DNA of 64,000 bases. It comes from Azolla caroliniana. Lineage: Eukaryota > Polypodiophyta. How positions within the stretch are numbered: position 1 is the first letter of the stretch; each line of letters starts with the position of its first letter. A program made the position numbers and the translations under genes. Positions 37,701-52,700 of the stretch are shown piece by piece. The DNA lies in the NCBI GenBank assembly GCA_043228905.1, contig JBHGNT010000014.1:248001-312000 (forward strand), given 5' to 3'. The notes below the pieces were generated by a model that saw only the letters and a list, made by a program, of their open reading frames with translations, was not told where the DNA came from and searched no databases.

Positions 37701-40700
37701 GCTTCTATATAAGCATCCCATGTTATGCGTTTTAACATATCTGGTACTTGTGGAGTACAAATAAAACAATGAATGAAAATTTCGGGCATTGCACCTATCC
37801 CATAAAGATATCCAAATGGGCTCCTATGACGACAAATTTCTATTGCCTTACCTATTGAACCCCCAGAGATGGTAATGCAAGTAAGACAAATATTATGGAG
37901 ATAATAAATAAATCAGGTTACTATATGCCAGTGGGTATGTTCATTGTAATGACAAAACTAAGGATATTAGCACAAATGAGATAAGACCAGCTAGGCTGCT
38001 CAAGCATACATAAATATAGCAAAAAAGCAAGTAATCAATGTAAATCAGAGCACAACAAAAACAAGATGTGAGCCTATTCAAAACCATAAATCGGGCCAAT
38101 CAGAATCAACCTTTATGGCATGGCCAGCAGCAGAAATAAAGAAACATTTAAATTTTTTAAAAGAAATATATGCATAACAATAACAATTGAGATTACACAA
38201 TAATATATTTTAATGCTTCTATATAAGCATCCCATGTTATGCGTTTTAACATATCTGGTACTTGTGGAGTACAAATAAAACAATGAATGAAAATTTCGGG
38301 CATTGCACCTATCCCATAAAGATATCCAAATGGGCTCCTATGACGACAAATTTCTATTGCCTTACCTATTGAACCCCCAGAGATGGTAATGCAAGTAAGA
38401 CAAATATTATGGAGATAATAAATAAATCAGGTTACTATATGCCAGTGGGTATGTTCATTGTAATGACAAAACTAAGGATATTAGCACAAATGAGATAAGA
38501 CCAGCTAGGCTGCTCAAGCATACATAAATATAGCAAAAAAGCAAGTAATCAATGTAAATCAGAGCACAACAAAAACAAGATGTGAGCCTATTCAAAACCA
38601 TAAATCGGGCCAATCAGAATCAACCTTTATGGCATGGCCAGCAGCAGAAATAAAGAAACATTTAAATTTTTTAAAAGAAATATATGCATAACAATAACAA
38701 TTGAGATTACACAATAATATATTTTAATGCTTCTATATAAGCATCCCATGTTATGCGTTTTAACATATCTGGTACTTGTGGAGTACAAATAAAACAATGA
38801 ATGAAAATTTCGGGCATTGCACCTATCCCATAAAGATATCCAAATGGGCTCCTATGACGACAAATTTCTATTGCCTTACCTATTGAACCCCCAGAGATGG
38901 TAATGCAAGTAAGACAAATATTATGGAGATAATAAATAAATCAGGTTACTATATGCCAGTGGGTATGTTCATTGTAATGACAAAACTAAGGATATTAGCA
39001 CAAATGAGATAAGACCAGCTAGGCTGCTCAAGCATACATAAATATAGCAAAAAAGCAAGTAATCAATGTAAATCAGAGCACAACAAAAACAAGATGTGAG
39101 CCTATTCAAAACCATAAATCGGGCCAATCAGAATCAACCTTTATGGCATGGCCAGCAGCAGAAATAAAGAAACATTTAAATTTTTTAAAAGAAATATATG
39201 CATAACAATAACAATTGAGATTACACAATAATATATTTTAATGAGAGCTTAATGCTCTGATATACTCTACCTATGGTGGACTCTCGAGAGTCCAATCATG
39301 GTTCAAAATTAATTACAATAACATGAGTGATGTGATAGGTAGCAGATGAGAAGAGGTGACTTTATATAGGGACAACATGGAAGTTTCATTGGCTCCTCAT
39401 AAAGGATAATAAAATTAGGGATGGTCACATGTTGGACATATGCAACACTAGTTTTCCAATGACGAGCAACAGCACAGATGATGCGAAACATTTTGACAAA
39501 TAGATTTGTGTAGTAAGCACAGCACCGATAGAAGAAAATGGGGTTTTCATATTTTATCATGAAGCACTATCTCGAATTTTTGGTTTACCATTTTGGCCTA
39601 ATTATGAAGATTTGATTATACAAATAACAAAAACATATAATAAAAATCCTCATGAATACCAAGTTACCTTATTCCAAAACTTGTCATTGTTATAAGGACA
39701 GTTTGTCCATCCCAAGGAATATTCCATTTTACAAAAAAATTTGAATTTGTGTCTGTGATATCCTGCATTCGATAAGAATTTGTTCAGAAAATTGAGAATC
39801 TTATTAGACATCTAGCTAACAACCGTTTATTTATTGCCTTCGGTAGCTCACAACACTAAAATAAACTTCTGGATATAAAGCAGTTACGTAGATAGAAAAA
39901 AGGAGCGCTCCAGATATAGAAGTTGGGCAAATAGAGTAAATGTGTAAGGTGCCATGGAGTTAAAGGCAAGTCTCCAAAACCTATAAAATAACCCATATTA
40001 ATCAACTGATTTCAGGTTATATTTATCTAGTTGACTAATGTTCTTTACATGCTAAAAATGCAAGAAGTAAGAGATATTCATCCTCCATCATTGCATAACT
40101 TGCAAATCTTCATACTTGGGGTGATGATACCATGATGCTACCTCAATTTGCCATCTTCTAAACCATTTCATAATGCCAAGCATCCAACCATATGAGAGGA
40201 ATTTGCTATTATTAGTTTTTTTGTACCTTGCATCCTATGTTCCAAGCCTGTTTTGGCAAGCTGGTAACAACCATATTCTTCACCTTCATGATATACGTGT
40301 ATACTCTTTGCATGGCTAGCCCCATTATGGACCAAGCACCTGTTTCTAATAGCATGACAAGATAGGATGTTGACAATTTAACTCCCAATTGTCTATGTAA
40401 GAACAATTTTTGAATTTTCCCTATTTCATTCCATGCTGTTACCCGGCCGGCAAGAAGGCTTAAGGAGATCCAAACCAGAGTGTGAAAGGAATAGTTTATT
40501 CGGGAACTGTTGTAATTAGTAGTCTTAATATATATTAATATATGAGAAGATGTGGACGGACGGACCGGAATCGGTATGCCGATCCGGGTCCGAACCGATC
40601 CCGAAAAGGTGCCGGTTGGCACCGTTTTGTACTTCGCACCGGAGACCTATATAAAGGCCCGGTTACAATGTAATCGACAGCGGATAATTAATAGTACTTA

Positions 40701-43700
40701 TTGCCTTAATCTTTATTGATTACCGTTCTGTACTCATTGTTATATCTTACGCGTGTTAATGATGTGTTGCTAAATAACCTATTAAGGTCTAATTAAGTGT
40801 TGTGTCGCAAGTCATTCTGCCGTAACACCCTTTGGTGAAGTGTCTTAAGTGGACACCCTGTGTTAGGCTGTTGTCCGGCCCTAGGATTAACACATGCACT
40901 AAGTGAGAGTTCCACTCCACACTTCCACTCCATAAAGCAACATTTCAAACACCATGACATTGAATAAGAATAATCTCAATTGGAACATCATACTATCACT
41001 TTGGTTGTACATTGATTCTCAACATATAGTAACTGTTCCAACCCATTTGAAGTCTAGACTTAATAGCATACATACACCTATTTGTCGATGGGACATTAAT
41101 ACCAAGATATTTGAAGCTTTGCACTACTTTTATTGGATCTACCTTGTATGTGAAAGTGGGGTAGTGTCTTGGCTGTATTGTTTTTATTGCCATCATTTTA
41201 ATTTTGCCCATGTTAAAAAATTGTCCTGCTGATCTAACAAAATGTTTCTATTACAAAAAGTCAGTTTTGCATATCATCCAAAGTATATGAGAGTAGCAAA
41301 ACATCATCAGCATAGAGGAGTGTAAACTAAGCTCTTGCACGAGTTTCAAGCCATCTAATCCTTCCTCTTTTGCAACCTTGTTTACCATTTCTTCTAGCTT
41401 ATTGATGCATATAGACCAAAAAGTATGGGAGAAAGTGGACACCTTTCACCCATCTTGCTCAAGAAGTACTTTGAAAAACCACTATCCATTTCCAATCGGC
41501 ATCTACCTTGCTCATACAATCATGCTACAACTGCTCTACACTCTACTAGCATTCTGATCTCTGTCTCTTTTCCAAAGCTCACTCCTTCACAAAATGTCAA
41601 AGGTTTTCTGAAGTCCACAAAATAACAATCTAAGGTTTTTCCTTGAAGTTGATTTTCTTCCATAATTACTCTTAGTGTAACCAAATGATCAACAATGGAA
41701 TGCTTTGGTCTAATGCCTAGTTGACCAAGTGCTCATCTGTGATGTTCAGCCTATGAACTAATCTATTCTCCCATGATAGTGCTATATAACTTGGCCATAA
41801 CCGAGCTAACCATGATAGTTCAATAGTTACATACCAGATTTTTATTTTCTCCTTTATGGATTGATTTAATCCTATTCATGAGCTTGCTTGATAGCTTGAT
41901 CCATGATAGTTGGTATCCATTGGTGACTTTGTGATCTTGTCCATTTCAAGAGTGCTCTTGTCAATGAAGTCGCATCCTTTGCTTTGCTATTAGAATATTT
42001 GTTGCCCCTATAAACATCTTCAATATGCACACATGCATTATATCATGCATGTAAAGGTATGTACATATTACTCCATCTCTTCATCACTAAATTTGCCAAT
42101 TATATCTACCTTTTTGCCCTTGAGTTGGACTTTAAACATTTGCAATTTCTTCCTTTCTTCGATTTTGATACAATGTTAGAACATTTTTATCTTTTGCAAG
42201 CTTGAATGCTTTGAGATGAGCCTTGCAACTTCATCGAACCAAGTATTCTGTAGGAAACTAAGTATTTGATGTCCACCCACACTTGCAATGAGCTATTAAT
42301 ACCCCACCTTTAAATGACATTCTTCAATTGCTCCCAATTTGTTCACATCTTTACTAAGGGACAAGTGCATGACATGGCTCTTAACCTCATTTGCATATAG
42401 ATTACCTTTTTGATAGCAAGATAGCATAATGGACATCTTCTCCTTTTGTACTCTAATGCATTTCAATGTATGACGTTGTGGTTGGAATGTGCAAGTATAA
42501 GGAGCTCGTGGTCTGAATCAAGTGAATACAAGGCCTCATGGTATGATATATTCAAAGCCCCGATGGTAGATACAAGCCACTCTTACTAGCCCAATATTAC
42601 CATATCGACTTTATGATGCAGCCATCAATATAAGGTGTAAGCTTGACTTCAAGTTCCCAAGTTTCAACCAAAAATGTGATATCCATACCTTGAGCTACAT
42701 CACTTGATCACGAGAATTTATTCCATGGATATCCTCTACAATTCCAATACATCGTTTTCAAAATTGAGCCAATACCATAAATCATCGCTTGCTATGCATT
42801 GCATTTTTTTTCAGGCAACATAGGCTTGCCTTCTTCCTTTTATCTCCTTTGGGGTTCAATCTTCAGTTACAAAGAAATTCGTACCTTTTTGTTAATACTT
42901 GCAACAATCCAAAATGCTAATGCTTTACCTATCATCTAAGATTCTGCAAACAATGCCTCAACATGATACTCCATCTAGCCTCTTCCAACCACCTCTATGC
43001 GCTCCATATACAATAATGCCATGCATAGCAAAACAGTCTTCAGATAGTTTCTTGATGTTTCTAGCAAGGGAGAGTGCATTCTCTGATTCTTCTTCTTGCA
43101 TCTCTCTAATAACAACACTTTGCTTCCTTTTCTCTCTTTCATATGGCTCTTTGGCATCTAATGCATCCTTTGAAGTGGATTCAAGTGTACTTACTTCATT
43201 AATATTTTCTTTTGGTGTCTTCTTAATGAGAACATCTCTCCATTTCGTAATGATTTCGTATTCTTTTGCCACAAGGCTATATTGCATTTCAATATTTGCT
43301 TTTAATTGGTGATTCTTTCTTGACTTATAAGATTGTCATTTGCTCTCTAGTTCGGGCCTCCAAGTATCTTGAATTTGCTTTGCCATTTTCTTCATAGCAA
43401 GTAATTCCTAATATTTAATCTCCATTTATTGTGAATCCACCACATGTTGAAGCATCATTTTCCTCTCATTACAAGCATGTACTTCATTTTGCAGTTTTAT
43501 CATTGTCTCTTGTAAAGACATACACATATTTGCAATTGGCTCAATGGATAATGAGCGTGAATCCACCAGAATTTTCCAACACATCACCAATAACCTTTGA
43601 TACCCTTTGATCCATGCTTGACACTATCTCAAATTTCTATGAGCAATGTTTGGCATATGATCCGTCAATGTCTCGATTCTGATTGAGCTTGTCTTACTCA

Positions 43701-46700
43701 TATCTTTTATCTCACATGTCTGAATGAAGCATACAAGCACTCATAAACAACCATCTCGATTTTTAGTTTTAGATGCTTGATTCGCACTCAATGCTTGAGA
43801 AAAGAGACAGAGAGAGATAGATAAATAGATAGATAGATAGACATTTTTAGTGTCCATGGAGAAGCCAATATTGACTTTTTAGCATCTTTCCACTTCTTCC
43901 TTAGTGGTTCCATTAATCTTTCCTCAATAACTACATATTTCATAGCATCACTTGAAAGCTCTAAGAGATCTTTCACGTTCCATCTTTTGAACCATTTTTT
44001 GATGTCAACTACCTAACCAGATGAGAGAATTTTGCTCTTGTGATTCTTTTGTAGTTTGCATCCAACATTTCAAGCAAGATCTAGTAATCTATGATTTGGC
44101 ATATTCTTGACTTTTGTAATGTATTTATATACTCTTTGTAGCCCCAATACCTCTCTAGTTCAAATACATGGTTCCAAGAGCATAACTTGATAAGAGGTGG
44201 TGAATTTAACTCCCAATTGTCTCCTTAAAGACATCTTTTGAATCTCCTCATTTCATTCCATGCATTAAGAGATATAGTATGCATATCTCATTGCAAGAGA
44301 CAATGATGCATATGCAAAGTGAAATGTATGCCTATAAAGAGAGAGAATTAACTATTCAACATATAACGGAAACGCAAAAGTTAGAGATTAAAGCTTTGCA
44401 TGAAGAACTACATGCGATGAATAACATGACTGTGCAAATTCAATATAATCGGATGCCTGAAATAGAAAGAAAAATGTTGAGTCTTGAAGTAGAAAAAGAG
44501 ATTTTAATGAAGGCAAATGCTCAAATAAAATCTACACTTGAAGGGAAGAAAGAAAGAAAGATATATTAACGTCTTTTAAGAGGCCAAAATGGCCTATAAG
44601 ACCGAATACGAGATTACATCTTAAATGTTTTCTCGTCTTTGAGAACAAATCAAAATAAAGTAAATATAAAAGTAAATAAGATGAAAAGAAAAGAGGCGAG
44701 AGAAACTGGTTTTTGGCACATGCGAGATTCTCAAGTTAGGTATATTGTAGCTTTTGTCTCCGAAAGATCTTTATCATAGGTCGATCCTGAATGGAAATGT
44801 CTCTGAAGCGAGGGAAGCACCTACGATGGCGGGAGATAATGGCTTTTATTTGTCGATGACAAGGGTGTCGAGGTCGTGGTCCATGGGGCTGGGGCCTACG
44901 TGCAAGGCAAATTGCCATTGCCCGATCAATCGTAACCCCTTTGTTATATCCTGGTCTGGATCCCATTTCTGTATCCTGGGGTTGACTTCTAGCATTAGGA
45001 GTGATCGAGCTAAAGAAAGTTGTGATTGTTCTTTGTGGATTAGCTTGTGTGGTTATATTCTTCAACAACTTTTCCCGATGTCTCTTGAGCTCGAGCAAGA
45101 AAAGTCCTAGGCATCTTTGGTCCTCATATTCCATTACCTTGCGTAGTGGGCCAAAGCCTTGTTTAAAGAGGCAATGGTATTTCCCTCTAATTTCATAAAA
45201 GACACTACAATGACAAACATAGTGTTCTTCAGATTCCACTCCTTGATGACACAATTGGCAAATTCTCTCTTCTAGAGGTAGTCGTGTATATCTACCCACC
45301 TCAATCTGTAGCTGATGTGATGAGGTTCGCAGCTGCCCTATCATACTACGCAGCGCATAGGATAGATGTATGTCCATATAAGGTGGCCTTATGACAAATC
45401 CATCCTCCGATGTATGTAAGAAGTGTCTTATAGTGGGCCATCTTTGTACCAAGTGGTATTTTGGGGCTGATCCATGTTATCTTGTTTTCTAAGTTAATAA
45501 TATCAGTTCGGATCACTCTATTCTTTTCCACTTTGGTCATATTGAGATGGGGACAGTCCAAGCTATATTGGAACGGGGGTAGTGCATTTATACTCATGCC
45601 ATGTGACTCGAACCATTGCTGCATTTCAGCATACCAACAATGAGTGTCTCCATTTTCAGCCAGTTGTCTTGATGACATAAGTGCCAACCTTGGGTACCTT
45701 CGTTTAGGGAGCTCCCAAAGACATTGGATAAATGTCACTGATCGGAACAATGCCTCGGTTATTATAGGTGCTGCTCCCATCTCTACCCGGATTATATCGT
45801 GGGGCACCGATGCTTTGCTCCTTATCATTCGAGCAATCATTGACACTAAAGGTCTCTCTAAAGATGCGATCATGACAAGGTGAAAAGATGTTCTTTTGAA
45901 AGAAACACCAAAAATCACGCAAATGCATTCTAATACCATGAATGGTTTAGATGCAAAGGAGCAATATGAAATTGGAAGGAAGATGCGATCATGACAAGGT
46001 GAAAAGATGTTCTTTTGAAAGAAACACCAAAAATCACGCAAATGCATTCTAATATCATGAATGGTTTAGATGCAAAGGAGCAATATGAAATTGGAAAAAG
46101 AAAGAATAATATTGTTATTAGAGGTATGCAAGAGAATGAAACAAAGAATGCTTTATCTCTTGCAAAGAATAATACGAAATTCTTTGACGATCACTTTGTT
46201 ATGCGAGATGTTATTGTATATGCCGCACATAGGGTTAGCAAAAAGCAACTAGAGGGAAAGTCGTCTCGAGCTATTGTTTGTACAATCCTAGATGAACGTA
46301 AAAGGGCTATCATTCTAGATAATAGTAAGGTGTACTTAAAAGAGACAAGTTTCGTTGCAACGGAGGATAGAACTCCACAAGAGCAAGAGCGTAGAAGACA
46401 AGCATCATATGCATCTAGGAAAGCAGATCAAAATGCGTAGCAAGCAATGACCTATGGAACTATAAATACTTCAAGATTAAAAGAAATTTTTTGGAATTGT
46501 ATGAGAAAATCCATGGAAAAAGGATTTAGGACTCAATGATGTAGCTCAAGGTATGGATATTATATTTTTGGCTGAAACATGGGAACATGAAGCAAAACAT
46601 ATACCTAAGATAGATGGTTACCTCATAAAATCGATATGGCCGAGATAGAATGTATCTACCATGAGAGCTTAGATAATTCTATTAAAGTATGCAAATATGA

Positions 46701-49700
46701 TGACTATAAGAGATACACATGGATAGAGGTTAATTTGGGGAAAGATAAGCTCTACATAGTTGCATGATAAATTCCTCACAAAAACTCAAACGACTATAGT
46801 AGGTTTCAGTTAGATTGTGATGATCCTTTCACAGAATTATGTTATGATATACTTTCATTTGAGAAGCTAGGGAAAGTGTTAATTATGGGATTTTTCAATG
46901 CAAGAGTTGGAAATTTCTAAAATGTGGAGAAATTTGAAGAAAATGTAGAACGTTGTCTATTACGTGTCTCAAAGGATTGTGTCATGTAAGATTATAGAAA
47001 ACTTTTAATACATATGCTAAATTGCACAAACTTGATTATCTTAAATGGTATAAAGGCATTCCCCCTATACAAATGTACTCACATGTTTACCATCCTTGGG
47101 TGGAGGAAGTGTGGTTGATTACGCATTGACGTCGGCATGTGATCTATCTTGGTGAATGTGTTTAAAGTTGGTCTTCTATCTCTAAACTCGGACCATAAGC
47201 CATTGTCCTCAGAGCTTACAATTCCACATTTCATCAATAGATGCCATGGAGTGAAAGAGGAAAAGAGATGTATCATTTGTCCTTGTTACAAAAAAGCTAA
47301 GATGTATGCGACTAAAGTGGAGAACCATTTGTAAATTTTTCTCTAAGCAACGATGTTAAAGGAAATTGGCAACATTTGAAGGATATCGTCCTTCACATTG
47401 GATATCATTACTTTAAGTGGCATGTTGGTGAACATAAGATGTCTAGTTTTCTATGTAATCCTTGGTTCGATGATGAATGTAAGATGTATCTCAAATGGTT
47501 TAAGTCTATAGAAGGGGAAAATGAAAGGATTGTTGCATGGCACCTATATAAGAAGGTAGTGAGGAGAAAGAAAAGAAGATATTTCCAAATGCAAGAGATG
47601 TGAAAGGTCACTTTACAAATGAAGAGATGCTAGAATATGTACAAAGGCTATATATGCATGAAGGTGTGGCTCCTATGGGTGAAAACATTGAAACACCATG
47701 CAATACATGTATCGATATTGATGATGTCAATAAGGGAGTAGGGAAGATGGCGAGTGGGAAAGCAACATATATAACCTACGTTTCAAGTGAGCTTTTAAAA
47801 TGGACAAGGCCACATACTCGTCATTGGATAATGACAACTATAGAGCAAGCTATAAAACAAGGTTTTCCAAATGACTGGCCTGTGAATTAGATTAAATCAA
47901 TATTTAAAGTCGGAGATAAAAATCAAGTGCCAAATTATTGTATACTAATGGTGAGCTCAACTATTGCTAAATTATATAGCACTATTACGGAGCAAAAGAT
48001 AAGCACATGGGCTGAAAGTACAAGCAAAAGAGCACTTGGGCACTCCACTGTGGATCATTTGGTCACATTGAGAGTAATCATGGAAGAGAGTGACTACAAG
48101 GAAAAACACTTGTTGTTTTGTTGATTTCAAGAAAGCTTTTGATACCATACCACAAAGTGAGCTTTGGAATAGAATGGTAGAGATTGACATGCCATTGAAG
48201 TACCGAGTTGTTGTTGCACGCCTACATGAACAAGTTAAATGCCAACTAAAAATGGATAGTGGATTCTCAAAGCAATTTTTAAGTAACATGGGGATCAAGC
48301 AAGGATGTCCACTATCACCCACGCTCTTTGGCTTATGTATTGATAAATTAGAAAAAGTGGTGAATAAGGTTGCACGAGTAGAAGGATTGAATGCCCACAA
48401 ATTGATGCAACATGTTAGCTTATATTGCTTTTATATGTAGATGATGTGGTACTCTTCTCATACGATGTTGATAGTATGAAACATTTACTTGGGGTATTAG
48501 AAGAATTTTGCCATAGTAGTGGACTCGCAGTGAATGTGGGGAAAAAAAAAAGATGATGGCAATGCAAACCATTCAACCCCATCATTACCCAATGCTCACA
48601 TATAGAGGTGAACATATCAATTTGTACGAAGCTTTAAATGTCTTGGTATTGATGTACCCACCACAAATAAATGGTGTATATTTTGATTCTAGGCTTCAAG
48701 CTGGTTGGAAATCGTATTACCTTTTGGAGAACCAATGCAACCAAAGTGATACTTGTGGATGGGAAGTAAAAATATTGTTGTTCAATGCCATGGTAACTCA
48801 AGTATTGTTTTATGGGGTAGAAGTATGGGGTGGCATCATCTCTATTGATGCATGGAATGAGATTGAGAAAATTCAAAAGATATTTTTAAAGAGGCAATTA
48901 GGAGTTAAATGCGCTACCTCTTACCAAGTTATGTTCTTGGAAACAAGTGTTTGGCCCATAGAGATATTGGCACTCCAAAAAGTATATAGATACATTACAA
49001 AAGTCAAGAATATGCCGAATCATCGATGACCACATCTTGCTTGGAATGTTGGATGTAAGCTACAAAAGAATCATAAGAACACAATTACGTCATCTAGTTG
49101 GATTGTTGACATAAGAAAATGGTTCAAAAAATGGGGTGTGGATGATCTTTTAGAGTTTCCGGGCAATGTTATGCATTATGTAATGATTGAGGAAAGGTTG
49201 GTGGAATTATTAATGATGAAGTGGGAAGATGCTAGGAGGACAAGGTTAGAATACTACATTGCAAATGTCAACCCTAAATGTTGGTCTCAATATAAGGCAA
49301 GAATGCCTATTGATCGTATCCAACCTTATCTCATTACTGATATGAGTAGTAATGCTCGTAGAGCCCTCACACTACTTCGCACTCGATCTCACAGGTTAGG
49401 TATCGAAGTTGCATCATGGTATCAAAATGTAACAAATTTGAAGGCATGTAAAGTATGCAATGAAGGCATGGTAGAGGATGAATGTCACTTGCTCTTCACA
49501 TCCTCGACATACAATGCAATTCGTTCAAGATATAATGACATATTAAGAGGGAGTGATAACTTAAGTGCCATACTTAAGACATCACCTAGAAGGTTGAGCT
49601 CATATGTGTATGCCTTATTCACGTATAGAAACTTTGTGCTTCAATGTATGAATACCCCTTTTCAGGAAGGAGACACATATCAAGAACACATGTATACTTT

Positions 49701-52700
49701 GGTCCCATAAGTCAAAACTGGCCTCTTTATGGACGATAAAAAAAATTCTAAATATAGTTTGAGATATTTCGTACTTCCCTCATCAAACCAAGAATTACAT
49801 GGGAGACTAGATCTTTTATGTCTACCAACACACGTTCGAAAGTGTTGATATCCTACCTCAAGGATGACATCTTTCAAATATTTCCAATTTTCTTTAACAT
49901 CATAACCTAAAGAGAGTTTTGACAAATGGTTCTCAACTTCTTTTGCATATATCAAAGTTTTATTGTAACAAGGTTGAATGATGTATCTTCTTTCCCCTTT
50001 CACTTTACTACATTTGTTGATAGAGTGTAAAAGTAGAAGGTCCAAGCACAAGGGCTTATGGTCTGAATCCAAGGATAGAGGACCAATCTTAAATGCATTC
50101 ACCATGGATAGATCACATGTCTTCATAAATGCAAAATCTACGGAAAAACACTTATACCATATAAGACAATCAAGTTTATGCAATCAATCATATGTATAAA
50201 GATTCTTCAATAATCTATCACAATACAATCATTTGAGTCACATAATAGGCAACGACCCACTATATTTTCTTCCGATATCTCCATATTTTGGTATTTTCCA
50301 ACTCTAGCATCTAAGTTTCCCATAATCAACACTTTACCAAGCTTCTCAAAGACAAACGTGTCATGACATAAATCTATGGAAGGATCATCACGTTTCAACC
50401 CAAATCTACTATAGTAGTTTGATTATTTACGAGGAATGTAGCATGCGGCAATGTAGAGGTTCTCTTTGCCCAAATTAATCTCTATCCACAGGTATCGCCT
50501 ATAATCATCATACTTACATAATCTTATATAATTATCCAATCTCTCATAATAAATACATGTTATCCCTACACATTCAATATTCCCTTCAGAATGAGGCCAT
50601 ATCGATTTTATAAAGTAGCCCTATCTTAGGTATGCGTTTTGCATCATGTTCCCAATTTTTAACCAAAATTATAACATCAATACCTTGCACTACATCACTT
50701 AGTCCTAACCCCTTATCCATAGATATCCTCTACAATTCCAAAACATGATTCTCAAAATTGAGGTATTTTTAGTTCCATGGGTCATCACTTTAAATTCCTT
50801 CCGTAGATGCATATGCTTGCCTTATAAATTCTTGCTCTTTTGGAGTTTGATCCTTTATTATAAAGAAACGTGTACCGTTGAGATACACCCTACTACTATC
50901 TAAGATGATAGTTCTTTTGCATTCATCTAGGATTCTACAAACAATAGCTCGGCAAAATCTTCCTTCTAACCTTTTATTACCAACCCTATGTGTGGCATAT
51001 ACATTAACATCTTGCATAGAAAAACAATCTTCAAACAATTTTGTAATATTCTCTACAAGAGGAAGTGCATTCTCGGATTAATCCTCAAGCATGCCTCTAA
51101 TAACAACATTATTCTTTCAATTTCAATTTCTTATTGCTCTTTTGCATCTTGTACATTTTTAGTGTTAGAATTCATTGCAAGATTATCATGTATTGGGGTC
51201 TTTGTTGCTTCTCTTGGGAGCACATCTTTCTGTCCACTTTGTCATGATCGCATCTTCCTTTCCTTCAAGTGTAGATTTCATTTCAACATTTGTCTTCATT
51301 AGCATCTCTTTTTCTGCTTCTAGATGTAACATTTTTCTTTCATGTTTAGGCATCCGATTTTTCATTGCATCTAGTTTCTCTTTCAAACTTCACATCTCTA
51401 TATTTTGAATCTCCATTGCATGTTGAAGATTTAATTCTCTTTTTTTACAAGCATGTATTTTGTTTTGCAAATTCATAATTGTTTCTTGCATCGATATATA
51501 CATGGCCGCTAGTTTCTCAATGGATAGATTACGCACATCTTTCTTTGGGCTTTCATTTACATCATCAATAGCTCATATACCCCTTAGCATATTTACTACT
51601 AATGAATAGAAAAGTAAAGGAGAATGTACCTTGTAGTCGTCAAGCTAGGGTTACAAAAATTAACCTTCCATCTATGATTTGAAGGAACTTCAAGGCCAAG
51701 GTATTTAAAGCTTTCCACAATTTCCACAGAGAAAGAAAGATATATTAACGACTTTTACGAGGCCAAAATGGCCTATAAGACCAAATAAGAGATTACATCT
51801 TAAGTGTTGTCTCATCTTTGAGAACAACCAATCAACAAATCAAAATAAAATCAATATTACTCCGTAAATATAAAAGTAAATAAGATCAAAAGTGACGAGG
51901 GAAACTGGTTTTCGGCACATGTGAGATTCTCAAGTTAGATGTACTGTAACTTTTGTCTTTGAAAGATCTCTAGCATAGGTCGATCCAAAATAGAAAGGTC
52001 TCCGAAGCGAGGGAAGCACCTACAATGGCAGGAGATAATGGCTTTTACCTATCGATGACACAGGTGTTGAGGTCGTGGTCCTTGGGGCCAGGGCCTACGC
52101 GCAAAGAGAAAAGAATATGGCTGAAGGAGAAGAATCCACAAATCCAAACAAATATGTAGAACATATCAGTGGCAGAAGGATGTAGCTCTATTTACACGCA
52201 AGGTATTTATATAAACTCTCCGAAGGGTTTTCTTGATTTGGCTGAAGAGGTAGGCTGGGATCTATATGAAAAGGTAGGGAGGATTCTTGCAATGGTAGCC
52301 ACTAGGCCAATGTGACTGAGAAAAGTTGAAAATGGACCTGAAAGGTTGTAAATTGTAACATCTTGGGGAAGACCATACACAACTCTGTGTAGCCTATAAA
52401 CACAACGCTCCTTATCATGGACAAAAAGATCAGGTGGCTGATCAAAATAGAACAAGGTTTCCATTCATGAAGGTGTTGTTCACATACATATGAAAGCGAG
52501 GCCACCCATGAAGACCAGCAAGATCAAAGACTACTGATTATTATTAATCAAGCTGTTGGTGCATAGGTTTCATAAAAATGGATATCAACTCTTACCACTA
52601 TAGACTGAGCATCAGGATTAGAAAAGAGAAAGACTTTGGATTTCAAAAGCCTCAGATTTTTGCTTAAGAGAGAACACACCCCAGAACCTGCTAAAGTTGT

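Larger units (their letters stand above)
44279..49710 (+). mobile_element. LINE (family A), longest copy, interrupted by a family B LINE
   Basis: Plus strand. ORF1 N-terminal coiled coil runs 44279-44560; after the nested insert, ORF1 resumes at 45863-46440 with NNIVIRGMQENETKNALSLA (L1-type RNA-binding region). The endonuclease follows (46700-47330, GKVLIMGFFNARVG), then RT (47600-48540) with FVDFKKAFDTIP, MGIKQGCPLSPTLFG and an MMWYSSHTMLI-frame break at motif C. After ISIDAWNEIEKIQKIFLKRQ comes a C-terminal zinc motif CKVCNEGMVEDECHLLF (about 49445-49500), and the final frame ends at 49710. ORF1, endonuclease and RT all carry stops, so it is inactive, but the 49138-49710 frame is intact. 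Confidence 0.88.

Noticed and set aside
35127-39238. Regular repeats resembling a CRISPR-like or gene array
   Set aside because: The 514-bp units are head-to-tail identical with no unique spacers and no ORF; this is a satellite in a plant intron.
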